A stretch of 64,000 bases of DNA from Paenibacillus alkalitolerans (GCF_016482785.1 NZ_JAEMXM010000008.1:140898-204897), one strand, 5' to 3'. Counted from the first letter of the stretch, positions 43,064 to 50,681 are shown. The notes: generated by a model not told the origin, from the sequence alone. A program made the numbers and translations.

Positions 43064-45202
43064 ATGAACAATGATTTCGATTTTGAGCTGGACCGCGAAG
43101 CGGTGCGCAGAGCGCGTCCGGGCAAGCGGTTATGGAATTACGCGCTGCTCTACAAGACGCCTCTTATACTTGCGCTTCTCATGCTTGCGATTGCGATCGG
43201 GACGGAATTGGTCGGCCCGTTCATCGCCAAGCGAATGATCGACGAACACGTCTCCGGCATCGAGAAACCGTGGTACAAGGTAGAGGCGGGAAAGGCAGGC
43301 GGCGTGGAGTATGAAGGAGCTTTATGGAAGCGGGGCGACCGTGTCCCGGAGGAGGCAAGAAGGGAAGAAGCGCGCGTGCTTCAAGTCGGCCGCGAGTTCT
43401 TCTTTATTCCCGGAGGCATTAAGGAGGACGGCGAACGAACCGTCAGCAAGAACGACAACGGTACCGCCTTCTTAACGATCACCAAAGACGGAACGGCCTC
43501 CACATACGAGGCGAACCCATTGACATCCGATCAAGTTTTCGCATTCTACAGGCCGGAAATTGCGGGCATTCTCGATTTGTCGTGGATTTACTTGGGATTG
43601 ATGGCGGTGTCGGCGATTTTCAGCTACGGCCAGCGCTATTGGCTGCAGGCGTCGGCGAACCGGATCATACGGCGGATGAGAGACGACGTGTTCGCGCACA
43701 TCAACCGTCTGCCGATCCGATACTTCGACAATTTGCCTGCCGGCAAAGTGGTATCGAGAATTACGAACGACACGGAAGCGATCAAAGATTTGTACGTTAC
43801 GGTGCTGGCGAACTTCTTCTCCGGAACGCTCTATATTTTGTCGATTATCGGAGCGATGTTCCTGCTGGATGCCCGTCTTGCGCTCATCTGTATGCTGATC
43901 ATTCCGATACTGGCGGTATGGATCGTCATATACCGGAAATATGCGGCTAATTACAACCGAGTCATCCGGTCGACGCTGTCCGAGATGAACGGGATGATCA
44001 ACGAATCGATCCAAGGGATGCCGATTATCCAGGCGTTTCGCCGGGAGAAGAAGCAGGAGCAGGAATTCGAAGCGTATAATAATCGTTATTTCGACTACCG
44101 CAACAAGCTGTTGAATTTGAACGCATTGACTTCGCACAACCTCGTCGGCGTCATCCGGAATATCGCTTTTGTCGCGATGATTTGGTATTTCGGCGGCGTG
44201 TCTCTAGGCTCTGTAGCGGGCGGCATATCGTTAGGTATTCTATACGCGTTCGTAGATCTGTTGAACCGCATGTTCCACCCGATCGTCAATATCGTCAACC
44301 AGCTCCCGAATCTGGAGCAAGCGCTCGTCAGCGCGGAGCGCGTCTTTGTCCTGCTGGATGAAGAAGGCGAAGACGTTTCCGATGAAAAAATGGCGCGCTA
44401 TAAAGGAAATGTCGTGTTCGACAACGTTTGGTTCTCCTATACAGAAGGAGAGCCGGTGCTTAAAGGCATTTCGTTCGAAGCGAAGCAGGGCCAGACGGTC
44501 GCGCTGGTAGGCCATACCGGCTCCGGCAAGAGCTCGATCCTGAACCTGCTCTTCCGCTTCTACGACGTCGATTCGGGACGCATTACGATCGACGGGCAAG
44601 ACATTCGCGAGCTGCCGCGCCAGACGCTTCGCGGTCATATGGGCATCGTGCTGCAGGATCCGTTCCTGTTCACCGGAACGATCGCTTCCAACGTGTCGCT
44701 CGACGACCCGTCGATTTCAAGAGAACGAATCGAGAAGGCGCTTAAGGACGTAGGGGCCGACCGGTCGCTCGCGCACCTTCCCAATGGTATCGACGAGCCC
44801 GTCATTGAGAAGGGCAGCACGCTGTCCGCGGGACAGCGCCAGCTCATCTCGTTCGCGCGCGCTCTTGCGTTCGATCCCGCGATTTTGATCTTGGACGAAG
44901 CGACATCGAACATCGACACCGAGACGGAAGCGGTCATCCAAGATGCGTTGGATGTTGTGAAGAAAGGCCGCACGACGTTTGTAATCGCGCACCGGTTGTC
45001 GACGATCAAGAGCGCCGATCTCATTCTCGTCCTCGACCGAGGGGAAATTGCGGAGCGCGGATCGCATGACGAGCTGATGGCCGTCGGCGGCAAATACTAT
45101 CAGATGTACCAGCTGCAGCAAGGGCACGGGCCTGCGGGCAGACCCGCCGGAACCGAATCCGGCAAAGGCGTCCCGTCCCCTGCGGCCGCTCCCAGCATGT
45201 AG
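43064..45202 (+). CDS. bmrD: ABC multidrug exporter half-transporter (BmrD/YheH type)
   Basis: Second half of the heterodimer, 712 residues. Six membrane helices are interrupted after the first by a hydrophilic insertion of about 100 residues (roughly 60-165; VSGIEKPWYKVEAG to TSDQVFAFYRPEIAG), the extracellular domain characteristic of BmrD-like proteins. The ATPase domain has Walker A GHTGSGKSS, signature LSAGQRQL (Ala in place of the first Gly), Walker B ILILDEATSNID with the catalytic Glu, and H-loop IAHRLST. The consensus Walker B here complements the degenerate one in bmrC. Start at 43064 after GGGGAAGGTGG. A terminator follows six bases after the stop. Confidence 0.9.
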   Translation: MNNDFDFELDREAVRRARPGKRLWNYALLYKTPLILALLMLAIAIGTELVGPFIAKRMIDEHVSGIEKPWYKVEAGKAGGVEYEGALWKRGDRVPEEARREEARVLQVGREFFFIPGGIKEDGERTVSKNDNGTAFLTITKDGTASTYEANPLTSDQVFAFYRPEIAGILDLSWIYLGLMAVSAIFSYGQRYWLQASANRIIRRMRDDVFAHINRLPIRYFDNLPAGKVVSRITNDTEAIKDLYVTVLANFFSGTLYILSIIGAMFLLDARLALICMLIIPILAVWIVIYRKYAANYNRVIRSTLSEMNGMINESIQGMPIIQAFRREKKQEQEFEAYNNRYFDYRNKLLNLNALTSHNLVGVIRNIAFVAMIWYFGGVSLGSVAGGISLGILYAFVDLLNRMFHPIVNIVNQLPNLEQALVSAERVFVLLDEEGEDVSDEKMARYKGNVVFDNVWFSYTEGEPVLKGISFEAKQGQTVALVGHTGSGKSSILNLLFRFYDVDSGRITIDGQDIRELPRQTLRGHMGIVLQDPFLFTGTIASNVSLDDPSISRERIEKALKDVGADRSLAHLPNGIDEPVIEKGSTLSAGQRQLISFARALAFDPAILILDEATSNIDTETEAVIQDALDVVKKGRTTFVIAHRLSTIKSADLILVLDRGEIAERGSHDELMAVGGKYYQMYQLQQGHGPAGRPAGTESGKGVPSPAAAPSM

Positions 45203-45207
45203 TTACG

Positions 45208-45245
45208 AAGGCTTACTGCAAAGTGCTTGCAGTAAGCCTTTTTTC
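45208..45245 (+). terminator. Terminator of the exporter operon
   Basis: AAGGCTTACTGCA (45208-45220) pairs perfectly with TGCAGTAAGCCTT (45228-45240), followed by TTTT. Confidence 0.9.
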
Positions 45246-45277
45246 GTGATCTCAGAAAGTATAAGGTTGATTTCGGC

Positions 45278-45504
45278 GTTAGCCGGCGTAACCGGCTAAC
45301 CGTACAATAAGTCGCCTTTCCTGATTCCCCCGGGAGAAGAAAGCATAACCTAAGATTGACTTGTTTCAAAGCTTCCTTATGAACTGTACCGGTACAGATT
45401 ATATTTATTGCTGCTGTTGAGAATATTTATCGGTATCTGTACAGGTACAGATAAGCGAATTACATCCGATAATATCAAAAAAAATGGCGTCTGTACCGGT
45501 ACAG
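45278..45504. repeat. Palindromes and a three-copy CTGTACCGGTACAG cluster
   Basis: GTTAGCCGG/CCGGCTAAC forms a hairpin at 45278-45300. Then three copies of a perfect or near-perfect 14-base palindrome follow: CTGTACCGGTACAG at 45384 and 45491, CTGTACAGGTACAG at 45437. Their centres are 53 and 54 bases apart, close to five DNA helical turns, so all face the same side of the helix. The 464-base gap between bmrD and ctaM contains no gene. Either a cooperative operator upstream of ctaM or another of this genome's repeat clusters. Confidence 0.8.
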
Positions 45505-45666
45505 ATTAAAAGGTGCTCAATGGAAATGTATGAATCCCGCTCCCTATGCACAGTGCGGAGATGATTTCATGAACTTATTGTGACACCCGGCGCCGAAGTT
45601 TGCTTTCGCGGGATAAATTTCGCTATGATGAGGGTATAAATGTATCGAGAAGGAAGGATTTCGCAC

Positions 45667-46200
45667 ATGTCACCGACCAAAGAACGCAACTATACGCCGC
45701 TTATCGTAACGCTCTCGATTGCGGTCAATGCGATTGTCGCCATTCTCTTCTTCCTGCCGGAGGCGGAGGGACTCGAACATATCGACTTCACGATCTTGCC
45801 GATGCTCAACGCGGTGTTCAACAGCTTCACTTTCGTCTTTCTCTTAATGGCGCTCTTTTTTATCAGAAAGAAAAATATTAAGGTTCACCGAAACTTTATT
45901 TTTGCCGCATTTACTTCAACTTTATTATTCTTGTTATCGTACGTGACCTACCATTACGCTACCGAATCCACCCCATACGGCGGCGAAGGGATTATCCGGT
46001 ACGTGTACTTCTTTATCTTGATTACGCATATCGTGCTGGCGATTGTGATCGTTCCGCTTGCGCTGCTTACGACGGCCCGGGCGTTGAACAACAAGGTGGA
46101 GCTTCACCGAAAGATCGCGCGTTGGACGATGCCGCTATGGCTATATGTCAGCATTACGGGCGTAATCGTCTATCTGATGATATCGCCTTACTACGAATAA
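45667..46200 (+). CDS. ctaM: DUF420 / CtaM cytochrome oxidase assembly protein
   Basis: A 177-residue membrane protein with about five helices. DUF420 (YozB) landmarks: DFTILPMLNAVFNSFTFVFL with conserved Asn residues, VHRNFIFAAF, LSYVTYHYATE with conserved histidine, FFILITHIVLAIVIVPLAL and LHRKIARWTMPLWLYVSITGV. The histidine pattern resembles haem/copper-binding helices; in Staphylococcus, CtaM is needed for haem A-containing oxidase maturation. The start is the ATG at 45667, ten bases after GAAGGAAGG; the ATG at 45640 lacks a site. Monocistronic, with a terminator. Confidence 0.9.
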   Translation: MSPTKERNYTPLIVTLSIAVNAIVAILFFLPEAEGLEHIDFTILPMLNAVFNSFTFVFLLMALFFIRKKNIKVHRNFIFAAFTSTLLFLLSYVTYHYATESTPYGGEGIIRYVYFFILITHIVLAIVIVPLALLTTARALNNKVELHRKIARWTMPLWLYVSITGVIVYLMISPYYE

Positions 46201-46210
46201 CGTACGACGA

Positions 46211-46256
46211 TAAAGACCGGTTTTTCAGGGCGCCTGAAAGCCGGTCTTTATTTTTA
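46211..46256 (+). terminator. Terminator of ctaM
   Basis: TAAAGACCGG (46211-46220) pairs with CCGGTCTTTA (46241-46250), with a second inner stem TTTTCAGG/CCTGAAA, followed by TTTTTA. Confidence 0.88.
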
Positions 46257-46320
46257 TCCTCGCCTAAATAATCACTTGAGAAGACATCATTTGGTATCCT
46301 ATGATGCCGGGAGACCGATG

Positions 46321-46974
46321 TTACTGTGTTGCTGACCCTTCTTGCTGCAATGCCCATTCCATTGCGCGAAGCATATCGCGGGGCGGCCTCGCTCCGGACA
46401 TACTGTACTTGTTGTTGATCAGGAAGAACGGCACCCCGGTTACACCGATCGCCCTTGCGTCTCGCAAGTCGCGCTTCACATCGTCCGATCCTTCGCCTGC
46501 CGCAAGGCGGTCCGCAATGCGCTCCGAATCCGGCATGCCGGCCGTTACCGCTATCTTAGCCAATTCATCCGGAAGGCCGATATTGACGTTGCGTTCAAAG
46601 TGAGCTTCCGTTATAGCGTCAAATAACGCCTCTCGCAAATCCTCGGGAGCGAAAGCCATTAACCGGTGGGCGTACATGGTATTCGGGGCGATGGTAAGAT
46701 GATCGAAGTCGAACCGTACCCCGGCCGCTTTCCCCGCCTCCGTCACATGGGAGATCATCGCCTCCAGCTGCGCTTCGCTCACGCCCTTGCGAATAATAAA
46801 CCATTCGCGAAAATTTTCGCCTTCCATCGGCACATTCGGATCGAGCATGTATGCACGGAAGCGGACTTGCACCGGTTCGCCTTGCCATTCCTTAAGCGCG
46901 TCCTTCAAATGCTTCTTGCCGATTCGGCACCATGGACAAACCATATCTGAAAACACATCGATGATCATGTTCAC
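46321..46974 (-). CDS. DsbA-family (FrnE-like) oxidoreductase
   Basis: A 217-residue cytoplasmic thioredoxin-fold protein. The active-site motif CPWC is at residues 13-16 in VFSDMVCPWCRIGKKHL, a helical insertion follows (about 65-150), and the cis-proline loop GVTGVPFFLINNKY lies near residue 185. The pattern matches FrnE/YwbO-type polyketide-associated and DsbA-like thiol oxidoreductases (2-hydroxychromene-2-carboxylate isomerase relatives). No signal peptide is seen, so periplasmic disulfide formation is unlikely. Substrate unknown. Confidence 0.88.
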   Translation of the reverse strand: MNMIIDVFSDMVCPWCRIGKKHLKDALKEWQGEPVQVRFRAYMLDPNVPMEGENFREWFIIRKGVSEAQLEAMISHVTEAGKAAGVRFDFDHLTIAPNTMYAHRLMAFAPEDLREALFDAITEAHFERNVNIGLPDELAKIAVTAGMPDSERIADRLAAGEGSDDVKRDLRDARAIGVTGVPFFLINNKYSMSGARPPRDMLRAMEWALQQEGSATQ

Positions 46975-47159
46975 ACCGTCCTTGTCTGTTCAAATTATAA
47001 GAAAACCTCTTTGACTCTAGAATCTAGAGGGTAAGCCCCTTTCACTGTATTGTACATATCTTGTGACAAAAAGGAAACAAGTTACGAAACGCATGAATTA
47101 ATATCGGCCGATGATGAAAATATGCTAAAATAATGGAGCATCTTTGATGAATCGTTAAG

Positions 47160-47181
47160 GAGCCAATCGTACGATTGGCTC
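47160..47181. promoter_or_regulatory. 22-bp perfect palindrome upstream of guaD
   Basis: GAGCCAATCGT/ACGATTGGCTC is a perfect 22-base dyad ending 34 bases before the guaD start. No T-run follows. It could be an operator or a 5'-untranslated hairpin; a -10-like TAAAAT lies about 30 bases upstream (47126-47131). Confidence 0.5.
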
Positions 47182-47215
47182 GCAGTGTTCAAAGACGAGC
47201 AAGGGGGATGTATAT

Positions 47216-47686
47216 ATGGATAGAGAAGAGTGGATGCGGGAAGCGGTACGGCTGGCTCGCGAAAATGCCGCGAACGGACAGGGCGGTCCTTTCGGCGCTA
47301 TAGTAGTGAAGGACGGGCGCATTATTGCCGCCGGCGTCAATCAGGTGACAACCTCGAACGACCCGACCGCGCATGCGGAAGTTCAAGCGATCCGGGCCGC
47401 TTGCAAGGAGCTCGGCACGTTCCAACTGTCCGACTGTGAAATCTATACCAGCTGCGAACCGTGCCCCATGTGCATAGGAGCCATCTATTGGGCGCGTCCG
47501 AAGGCGGTATATTATGCGGCGACGAAGGAAGAAGCGGCGGCCATCGGTTTTGACGATCATTTCATATACGAGGAGATCGACAAGCCGATCGAACATCGGA
47601 GACTTCCCATGAGACGCATGACTCCGGACGGATATCATGCGCCGTTCGACGCATGGTCGTCATCCGCGGATAAAGTGGAGTATTAG
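47216..47686 (+). CDS. guaD: Guanine deaminase (cytidine-deaminase fold)
   Basis: Converts guanine to xanthine and ammonia in purine salvage/nitrogen acquisition. At 156 residues it matches Bacillus subtilis GuaD in length. Zinc ligands His53, Cys83 and Cys86 and the proton-shuttling Glu55 (AHAEV, CEPCPMC) are at the same positions. The C-terminal FDAWSSSADKVEY is the swapped tail that completes the partner's active site. Start supported by AAGGGGGATG. Flanked by a palindrome upstream and a terminator downstream. Confidence 0.94.
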   Translation: MDREEWMREAVRLARENAANGQGGPFGAIVVKDGRIIAAGVNQVTTSNDPTAHAEVQAIRAACKELGTFQLSDCEIYTSCEPCPMCIGAIYWARPKAVYYAATKEEAAAIGFDDHFIYEEIDKPIEHRRLPMRRMTPDGYHAPFDAWSSSADKVEY

Positions 47687-47734
47687 AACTTCGGAGGCAG
47701 CTGCAAATCTTGTCGAAATTATGACTTAGGGCGC

Positions 47735-47769
47735 AAAAAAGGAGCGAATTTCCAAATCGCTCCTTTTTT
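47735..47769. terminator. Bidirectional terminator after guaD
   Basis: AAAAAAGGAGCGA / TCGCTCCTTTTTT with a short loop; T-runs on both strands, suiting guaD and any gene converging from the right. Confidence 0.9.
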
Positions 47770-47800
47770 GTGAGTGAATAATGGGACATTGATCCTATAT

Positions 47801-47959
47801 CTAATAGTCTTTATCGTCGCATTTTTCGACAAAACTCCATAGTTCTTTATTCTTGTTGCAGTTCATTTTAAAATAATCAATTAGTCGGATGGTAGTAGGG
47901 AACATTTTCCCTTTATTATTGGAGTCGTCAGGTTCAGACAATTTTCGCTGAATCTCGAT
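47801..47959 (-). pseudogene. AT-rich gene remnant on the minus strand
   Basis: The minus strand reads EIQRKLSEPDDSNNKGKMFP then TTIRLIDYFKMNC and a KNKELWSFVEKCDDKDY end before a stop at 47801. Its lysine/asparagine-rich composition and lower GC differ from neighbouring genes, and the frame continues upstream only through the antisense of the riboswitch, with no ribosome binding site. It looks like the 3' end of a gene whose front was lost when this junction formed. Family not recognised. Confidence 0.35.
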
Positions 47960-48058
47960 AAAGGCAAAGCTGGCGAAAGCCAGCGGCGCAAAGCTACAGG
48001 GGCTAAGGCGTTCGATCGGCACAGGCCGAAAGAATGCTACGCCAGCCAGCTACCGAAA
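47956..48058 (+). ncRNA. Cyclic di-GMP-I (GEMM) riboswitch aptamer
   Basis: The segment shows the GEMM-I core in order: AAAGGCAAAGC, hairpin with GAAA tetraloop (GCTGGCGAAAGCCAGC), GGCGCAAAGCTACAGG, GGGCTAAGG, a second hairpin, and GCCAGCCAGCTACCGA. The CGCAAAGC and CTAAGG blocks and the tetraloop are diagnostic. Its 3' end TACCGAAAG (48051-48059) is exactly complementary to CTTTCGGTA (48105-48113) in the 5' arm of the following terminator. Binding c-di-GMP should therefore decide whether the Tad pilus operon is transcribed. The base separating c-di-GMP from cGAMP sensors should be checked by alignment. Confidence 0.85.
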
Positions 48059-48096
48059 GAGACAGGGGAACTTGTTACGTGGATTCATCTTAGACG

Positions 48097-48134
48097 TAAC
48101 CCTCCTTTCGGTACGAAAGGCAGGGTTATTTTTA
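48097..48134 (+). terminator. Expression-platform terminator of the c-di-GMP riboswitch
   Basis: TAACCCT-C-CTTTCG-GTA-CGAAAG-GC-AGGGTTA followed by TTTTTATT. The CTTTCGGTA stretch can pair alternatively with the aptamer's 3' end. Confidence 0.85.
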
Positions 48135-48161
48135 TTCAGACGGAGGTGAACTTCAGCGATC

Positions 48162-48518
48162 ATGGAGCTGTACAATCGCGAAAACGGTGTCAAAATCGCC
48201 GGGCGCGTCATAGTCGCATCGTCCTTCTTTCGAAGGTTCCGGGGATTGATGCTGACGCGCGAGCTGCCGCAAGAGAGTGCGCTTCATATACGACCCTGCC
48301 GATCGGTGCACACTTACTTTATGTATTATCCGATTGACGTTCTTTATTTGGACGAGTCCGGCGTAATAGTCGGAATCGAAGAGAACATGCAGCCGGGACG
48401 CATCGGCGCGATAGTGCCGAATACCCGCTCGGTGGTAGAGCTGCCGGCGGGACGCATTCGGGCAACGGAAACCCGGATCGGACAAGCGGTAACGTTTGTC
48501 GAACAACAGACTACATAA
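48162..48518 (+). CDS. DUF192 domain protein, first gene of the Tad operon
   Basis: A 118-residue protein lacking a signal peptide. DUF192 motifs: FFRRFRGLMLTRELP, LHIRPCRSVHTYFMYYPIDVLYLD (core CRSVHTYFM) and the LPAGRI strand. The family is a small beta-barrel of unknown function often found near Tad/Flp pilus genes or secreted as a lipoprotein. GGAGGTGAA lies 11 bases upstream, immediately after the riboswitch terminator, so this gene and the pilus genes share the switch. A role in pilus assembly is only inferred from position. Confidence 0.88.
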   Translation: MELYNRENGVKIAGRVIVASSFFRRFRGLMLTRELPQESALHIRPCRSVHTYFMYYPIDVLYLDESGVIVGIEENMQPGRIGAIVPNTRSVVELPAGRIRATETRIGQAVTFVEQQTT

Positions 48519-48537
48519 CAAAGGAGATTGGTTAATT

Positions 48538-48741
48538 ATGTTGAGCAAATTCAAAGATTTGGTACGTGACGAGCAAGGTCAAGGTTTGACGGAGTACGGT
48601 TTGGTTCTCGGCGTCATCGCGATTGCGGTTATCGGTGTCATTGCGTTATTGCGCGATGAGATTGTAAATCTCTATGAGGAAGCGGTAACAGACATTCAAA
48701 ATCGCGACGATGCGGAACATCAAATTGTAAATGGTGGATAA
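48538..48741 (+). CDS. flp: Flp-family type IVb pilin
   Basis: The structural pilin, 67 residues. A short basic leader (MLSKFKDLVRDEQGQ) ends at the expected prepilin peptidase cleavage site, followed by GLTEYGLVLGVIAIAVIGVI, the Flp hallmark with Glu at +5-like spacing and adjacent Tyr. The C-terminus is short and acidic. Start at 48538 follows AAAGGAG; a longer in-frame start at 48496 lies inside the DUF192 gene without a site. Confidence 0.93.
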   Translation: MLSKFKDLVRDEQGQGLTEYGLVLGVIAIAVIGVIALLRDEIVNLYEEAVTDIQNRDDAEHQIVNGG

Positions 48742-48836
48742 CAATACCAGCCATTCATTATTTTAAGAACAAAACCAACAAGGGCCGGTGCTTGTATGCA
48801 TAGGCCCTTGTTCTCCCTTGAGGAGGGGTGACACCT

Positions 48837-49355
48837 GTGTGGGAGGATATATTGCTTTGTGTCATTACTGCCATATGCGTAGCCACAGACTTACATAACC
48901 GAAAGATTTATAATGCCGTTGTATTTCCCGGATTGCTGATAGCTTTCATCGGACACGGATTTGTAAGCGGTTGGGGAGGATTAGGATACTCTCTTGCAGG
49001 TTTATTTGCCGGATTGGGAATCCTCTTAATTCCTTACCTGATGGGTGGAATAGGCGCCGGAGACGTGAAGATGCTCGCATTGGTCGGGGCGTTAAAAGGC
49101 CCCGCTTTCGTCGCGGTTGCATCGGTGTATATGGGGCTCATCGGAGGATTAATGGGTATTGTCTTTCTTATTTTTCGAAAAAGCACAAGAGAGTTTTTCA
49201 TAGGGGCAATATATGCGTTATGCGCAAGGATGCGCGGAGTTCGCATGCCTTGGCCCGTTCAAGAAAAGTCGTTGGCAGCAATGCTGCCGTATGGTGTGGC
49301 GATCGGCGGCGGCGCGGTAGCGACATTAATTGCAAGGGGAGCTTTGCCATTATGA
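48837..49355 (+). CDS. cpaA: Prepilin peptidase (TadV/CpaA)
   Basis: Membrane aspartyl protease that cleaves the Flp and pseudopilin leaders. The 172-residue protein has about six helices and lacks the N-methylating domain, as in TadV. Catalytic aspartates: Asp18 in VATDLHNRKI and Asp76 in the GxGD motif (GAGDVKM). The start is GTG at 48837, eight bases after AGGAGGGG; the GTG at 48828 overlaps that site. The stop overlaps the next start (ATGA). Confidence 0.92.
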   Translation: MWEDILLCVITAICVATDLHNRKIYNAVVFPGLLIAFIGHGFVSGWGGLGYSLAGLFAGLGILLIPYLMGGIGAGDVKMLALVGALKGPAFVAVASVYMGLIGGLMGIVFLIFRKSTREFFIGAIYALCARMRGVRMPWPVQEKSLAAMLPYGVAIGGGAVATLIARGALPL

Positions 49356-49747
49356 TCCGCAAATTCCGGAAAGATCAACGTGGCCAATCGCTGACCGAAT
49401 TTGCCCTCATTGTGCCCTTATTGCTGCTGCTTGTTTCCGGCATCATTGATTTCGGACGTTTCTGCTATGGATATTTAGAGCTGCAAATGGCCGCGCAGGA
49501 AACGGTTCGGCTTGGCGGATTAGGGAGATCGGACAGCGAAATGGAGTCGTTCGCCAGGGATTATTTGAATATATCGGATCCGGCCAAGTTAACGATCACC
49601 ATAAGTCCGCCCGATTCGCAGAGAGATTCGGGAGATTACGTTACGGTAACTCTGCAGACCCCGTATCAATTTGTAACGCCGCTGGCGAACGATCTGCTTA
49701 CAAGCGTCAGCGGAATTAGCGCGTATTCGACGATTCGAGTGGAATGA
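49352..49747 (+). CDS. tadE: TadE-family pseudopilin
   Basis: A 131-residue minor pilin. RGQSLTEFALIVPLLLLLVSG is the TadE hydrophobic segment with the preceding cleavage region and conserved Glu; GIIDFGRFCYGYLELQMAAQE follows as typical. The globular C-terminal part is short. It starts inside the cpaA stop codon and is followed by the TadG-like gene after nine bases. Confidence 0.9.
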   Translation: MIRKFRKDQRGQSLTEFALIVPLLLLLVSGIIDFGRFCYGYLELQMAAQETVRLGGLGRSDSEMESFARDYLNISDPAKLTITISPPDSQRDSGDYVTVTLQTPYQFVTPLANDLLTSVSGISAYSTIRVE

Positions 49748-49756
49748 GGTGACAGG

Positions 49757-50665
49757 ATGAAACGGCTCCGACTCATTAAAGAACAGCGCGGCAACGTCTT
49801 AGCGCTCGTATCGATTTCGATTGCCGTGTTATTGGGGTTATCCGGACTTGTCATTGACGGCGGCACCATGTATGTAACAAGGGCCCAGCTCCAGAAAACA
49901 GCGAATGCCGCAGCTCTCTCAGGGGCGCAAGAATTGCTGAACTCGGAAACAGCCGTAAAAGAGGTAGTTCATAATATACTCATGAGCCATGATGAGAACG
50001 AAAGTATGGATATATTGGATATTCACATGAGAGACCGGGTGACCGTCGGTTTAACGCGTGAGATTAGGTTAGGCTTTGGAGGGTTGTTCGGGCTTCCGAG
50101 TACCCCGGTTTCAGTTAAGGCCACTGCGGAATTGGGCGTAATGGGCGAAGCCGTCGGTGTTGCGCCAGTGGGCATCGATGAAAGAATGCTTCCCCTCGCA
50201 TTCGATCAAGAGTATACGTTGAAGGTAGGACCCGGTGATTCGGACACAGGGTATTTCGGCATATTGGCTTTAGACGATCAGAAGGCACAAACGTATGGAT
50301 ACAATTTAATGTACGGTTTTCAAAAACCTATTAGTATTGGTGACGAAATAAACGTTCGAGACGGCAATGTAGCCGGGGAGACGCGCGAAGGCGTCAATTA
50401 TAGAATCCAAAACTGCCCGGATCCTTCGGCTCGCGACTGTAAACGAATACTTCTTATACCGGTTTATAAACCTCTTACTTATTCCGGATCAAAACATATT
50501 GATACAGTTGAAGTGCTTGACTTTGCCTTCTTCTATATTTCCAAACCGATGGCGCATAACGATGACTCGGTTAAAGGCAGATTCATAGAGTACGCCGGTA
50601 CCGGAATCATTAAACCGGGTCCGTCGGGCGGCACCGGCGCATTCGCCATCAGACTGACTGAATAA
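49757..50665 (+). CDS. TadG-like pilus assembly protein (Tad domain)
   Basis: A 302-residue protein. The N-terminal EQRGNVLALVSISIAVLLGL followed by SGLVIDGGTMYVTRAQLQKTANAAALSGAQEL (core VIDGGTMYVTRAQLQ) is the Tad_2/TadG opening. The rest is an extracytoplasmic domain without von Willebrand A motifs, so this is a shorter form than classical TadG. A pseudopilin-like or structural role in the pilus base is expected. RBS GAGGTGACAGG precedes the start. Confidence 0.85.
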   Translation: MKRLRLIKEQRGNVLALVSISIAVLLGLSGLVIDGGTMYVTRAQLQKTANAAALSGAQELLNSETAVKEVVHNILMSHDENESMDILDIHMRDRVTVGLTREIRLGFGGLFGLPSTPVSVKATAELGVMGEAVGVAPVGIDERMLPLAFDQEYTLKVGPGDSDTGYFGILALDDQKAQTYGYNLMYGFQKPISIGDEINVRDGNVAGETREGVNYRIQNCPDPSARDCKRILLIPVYKPLTYSGSKHIDTVEVLDFAFFYISKPMAHNDDSVKGRFIEYAGTGIIKPGPSGGTGAFAIRLTE

Positions 50666-50681
50666 GGGAGCATACTTACAT

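Noticed and set aside
47100-47215. Purine riboswitch in front of guaD
   Set aside because: Only a simple 22-bp palindrome is present; the three-way junction and conserved loop bases of a guanine aptamer are absent.
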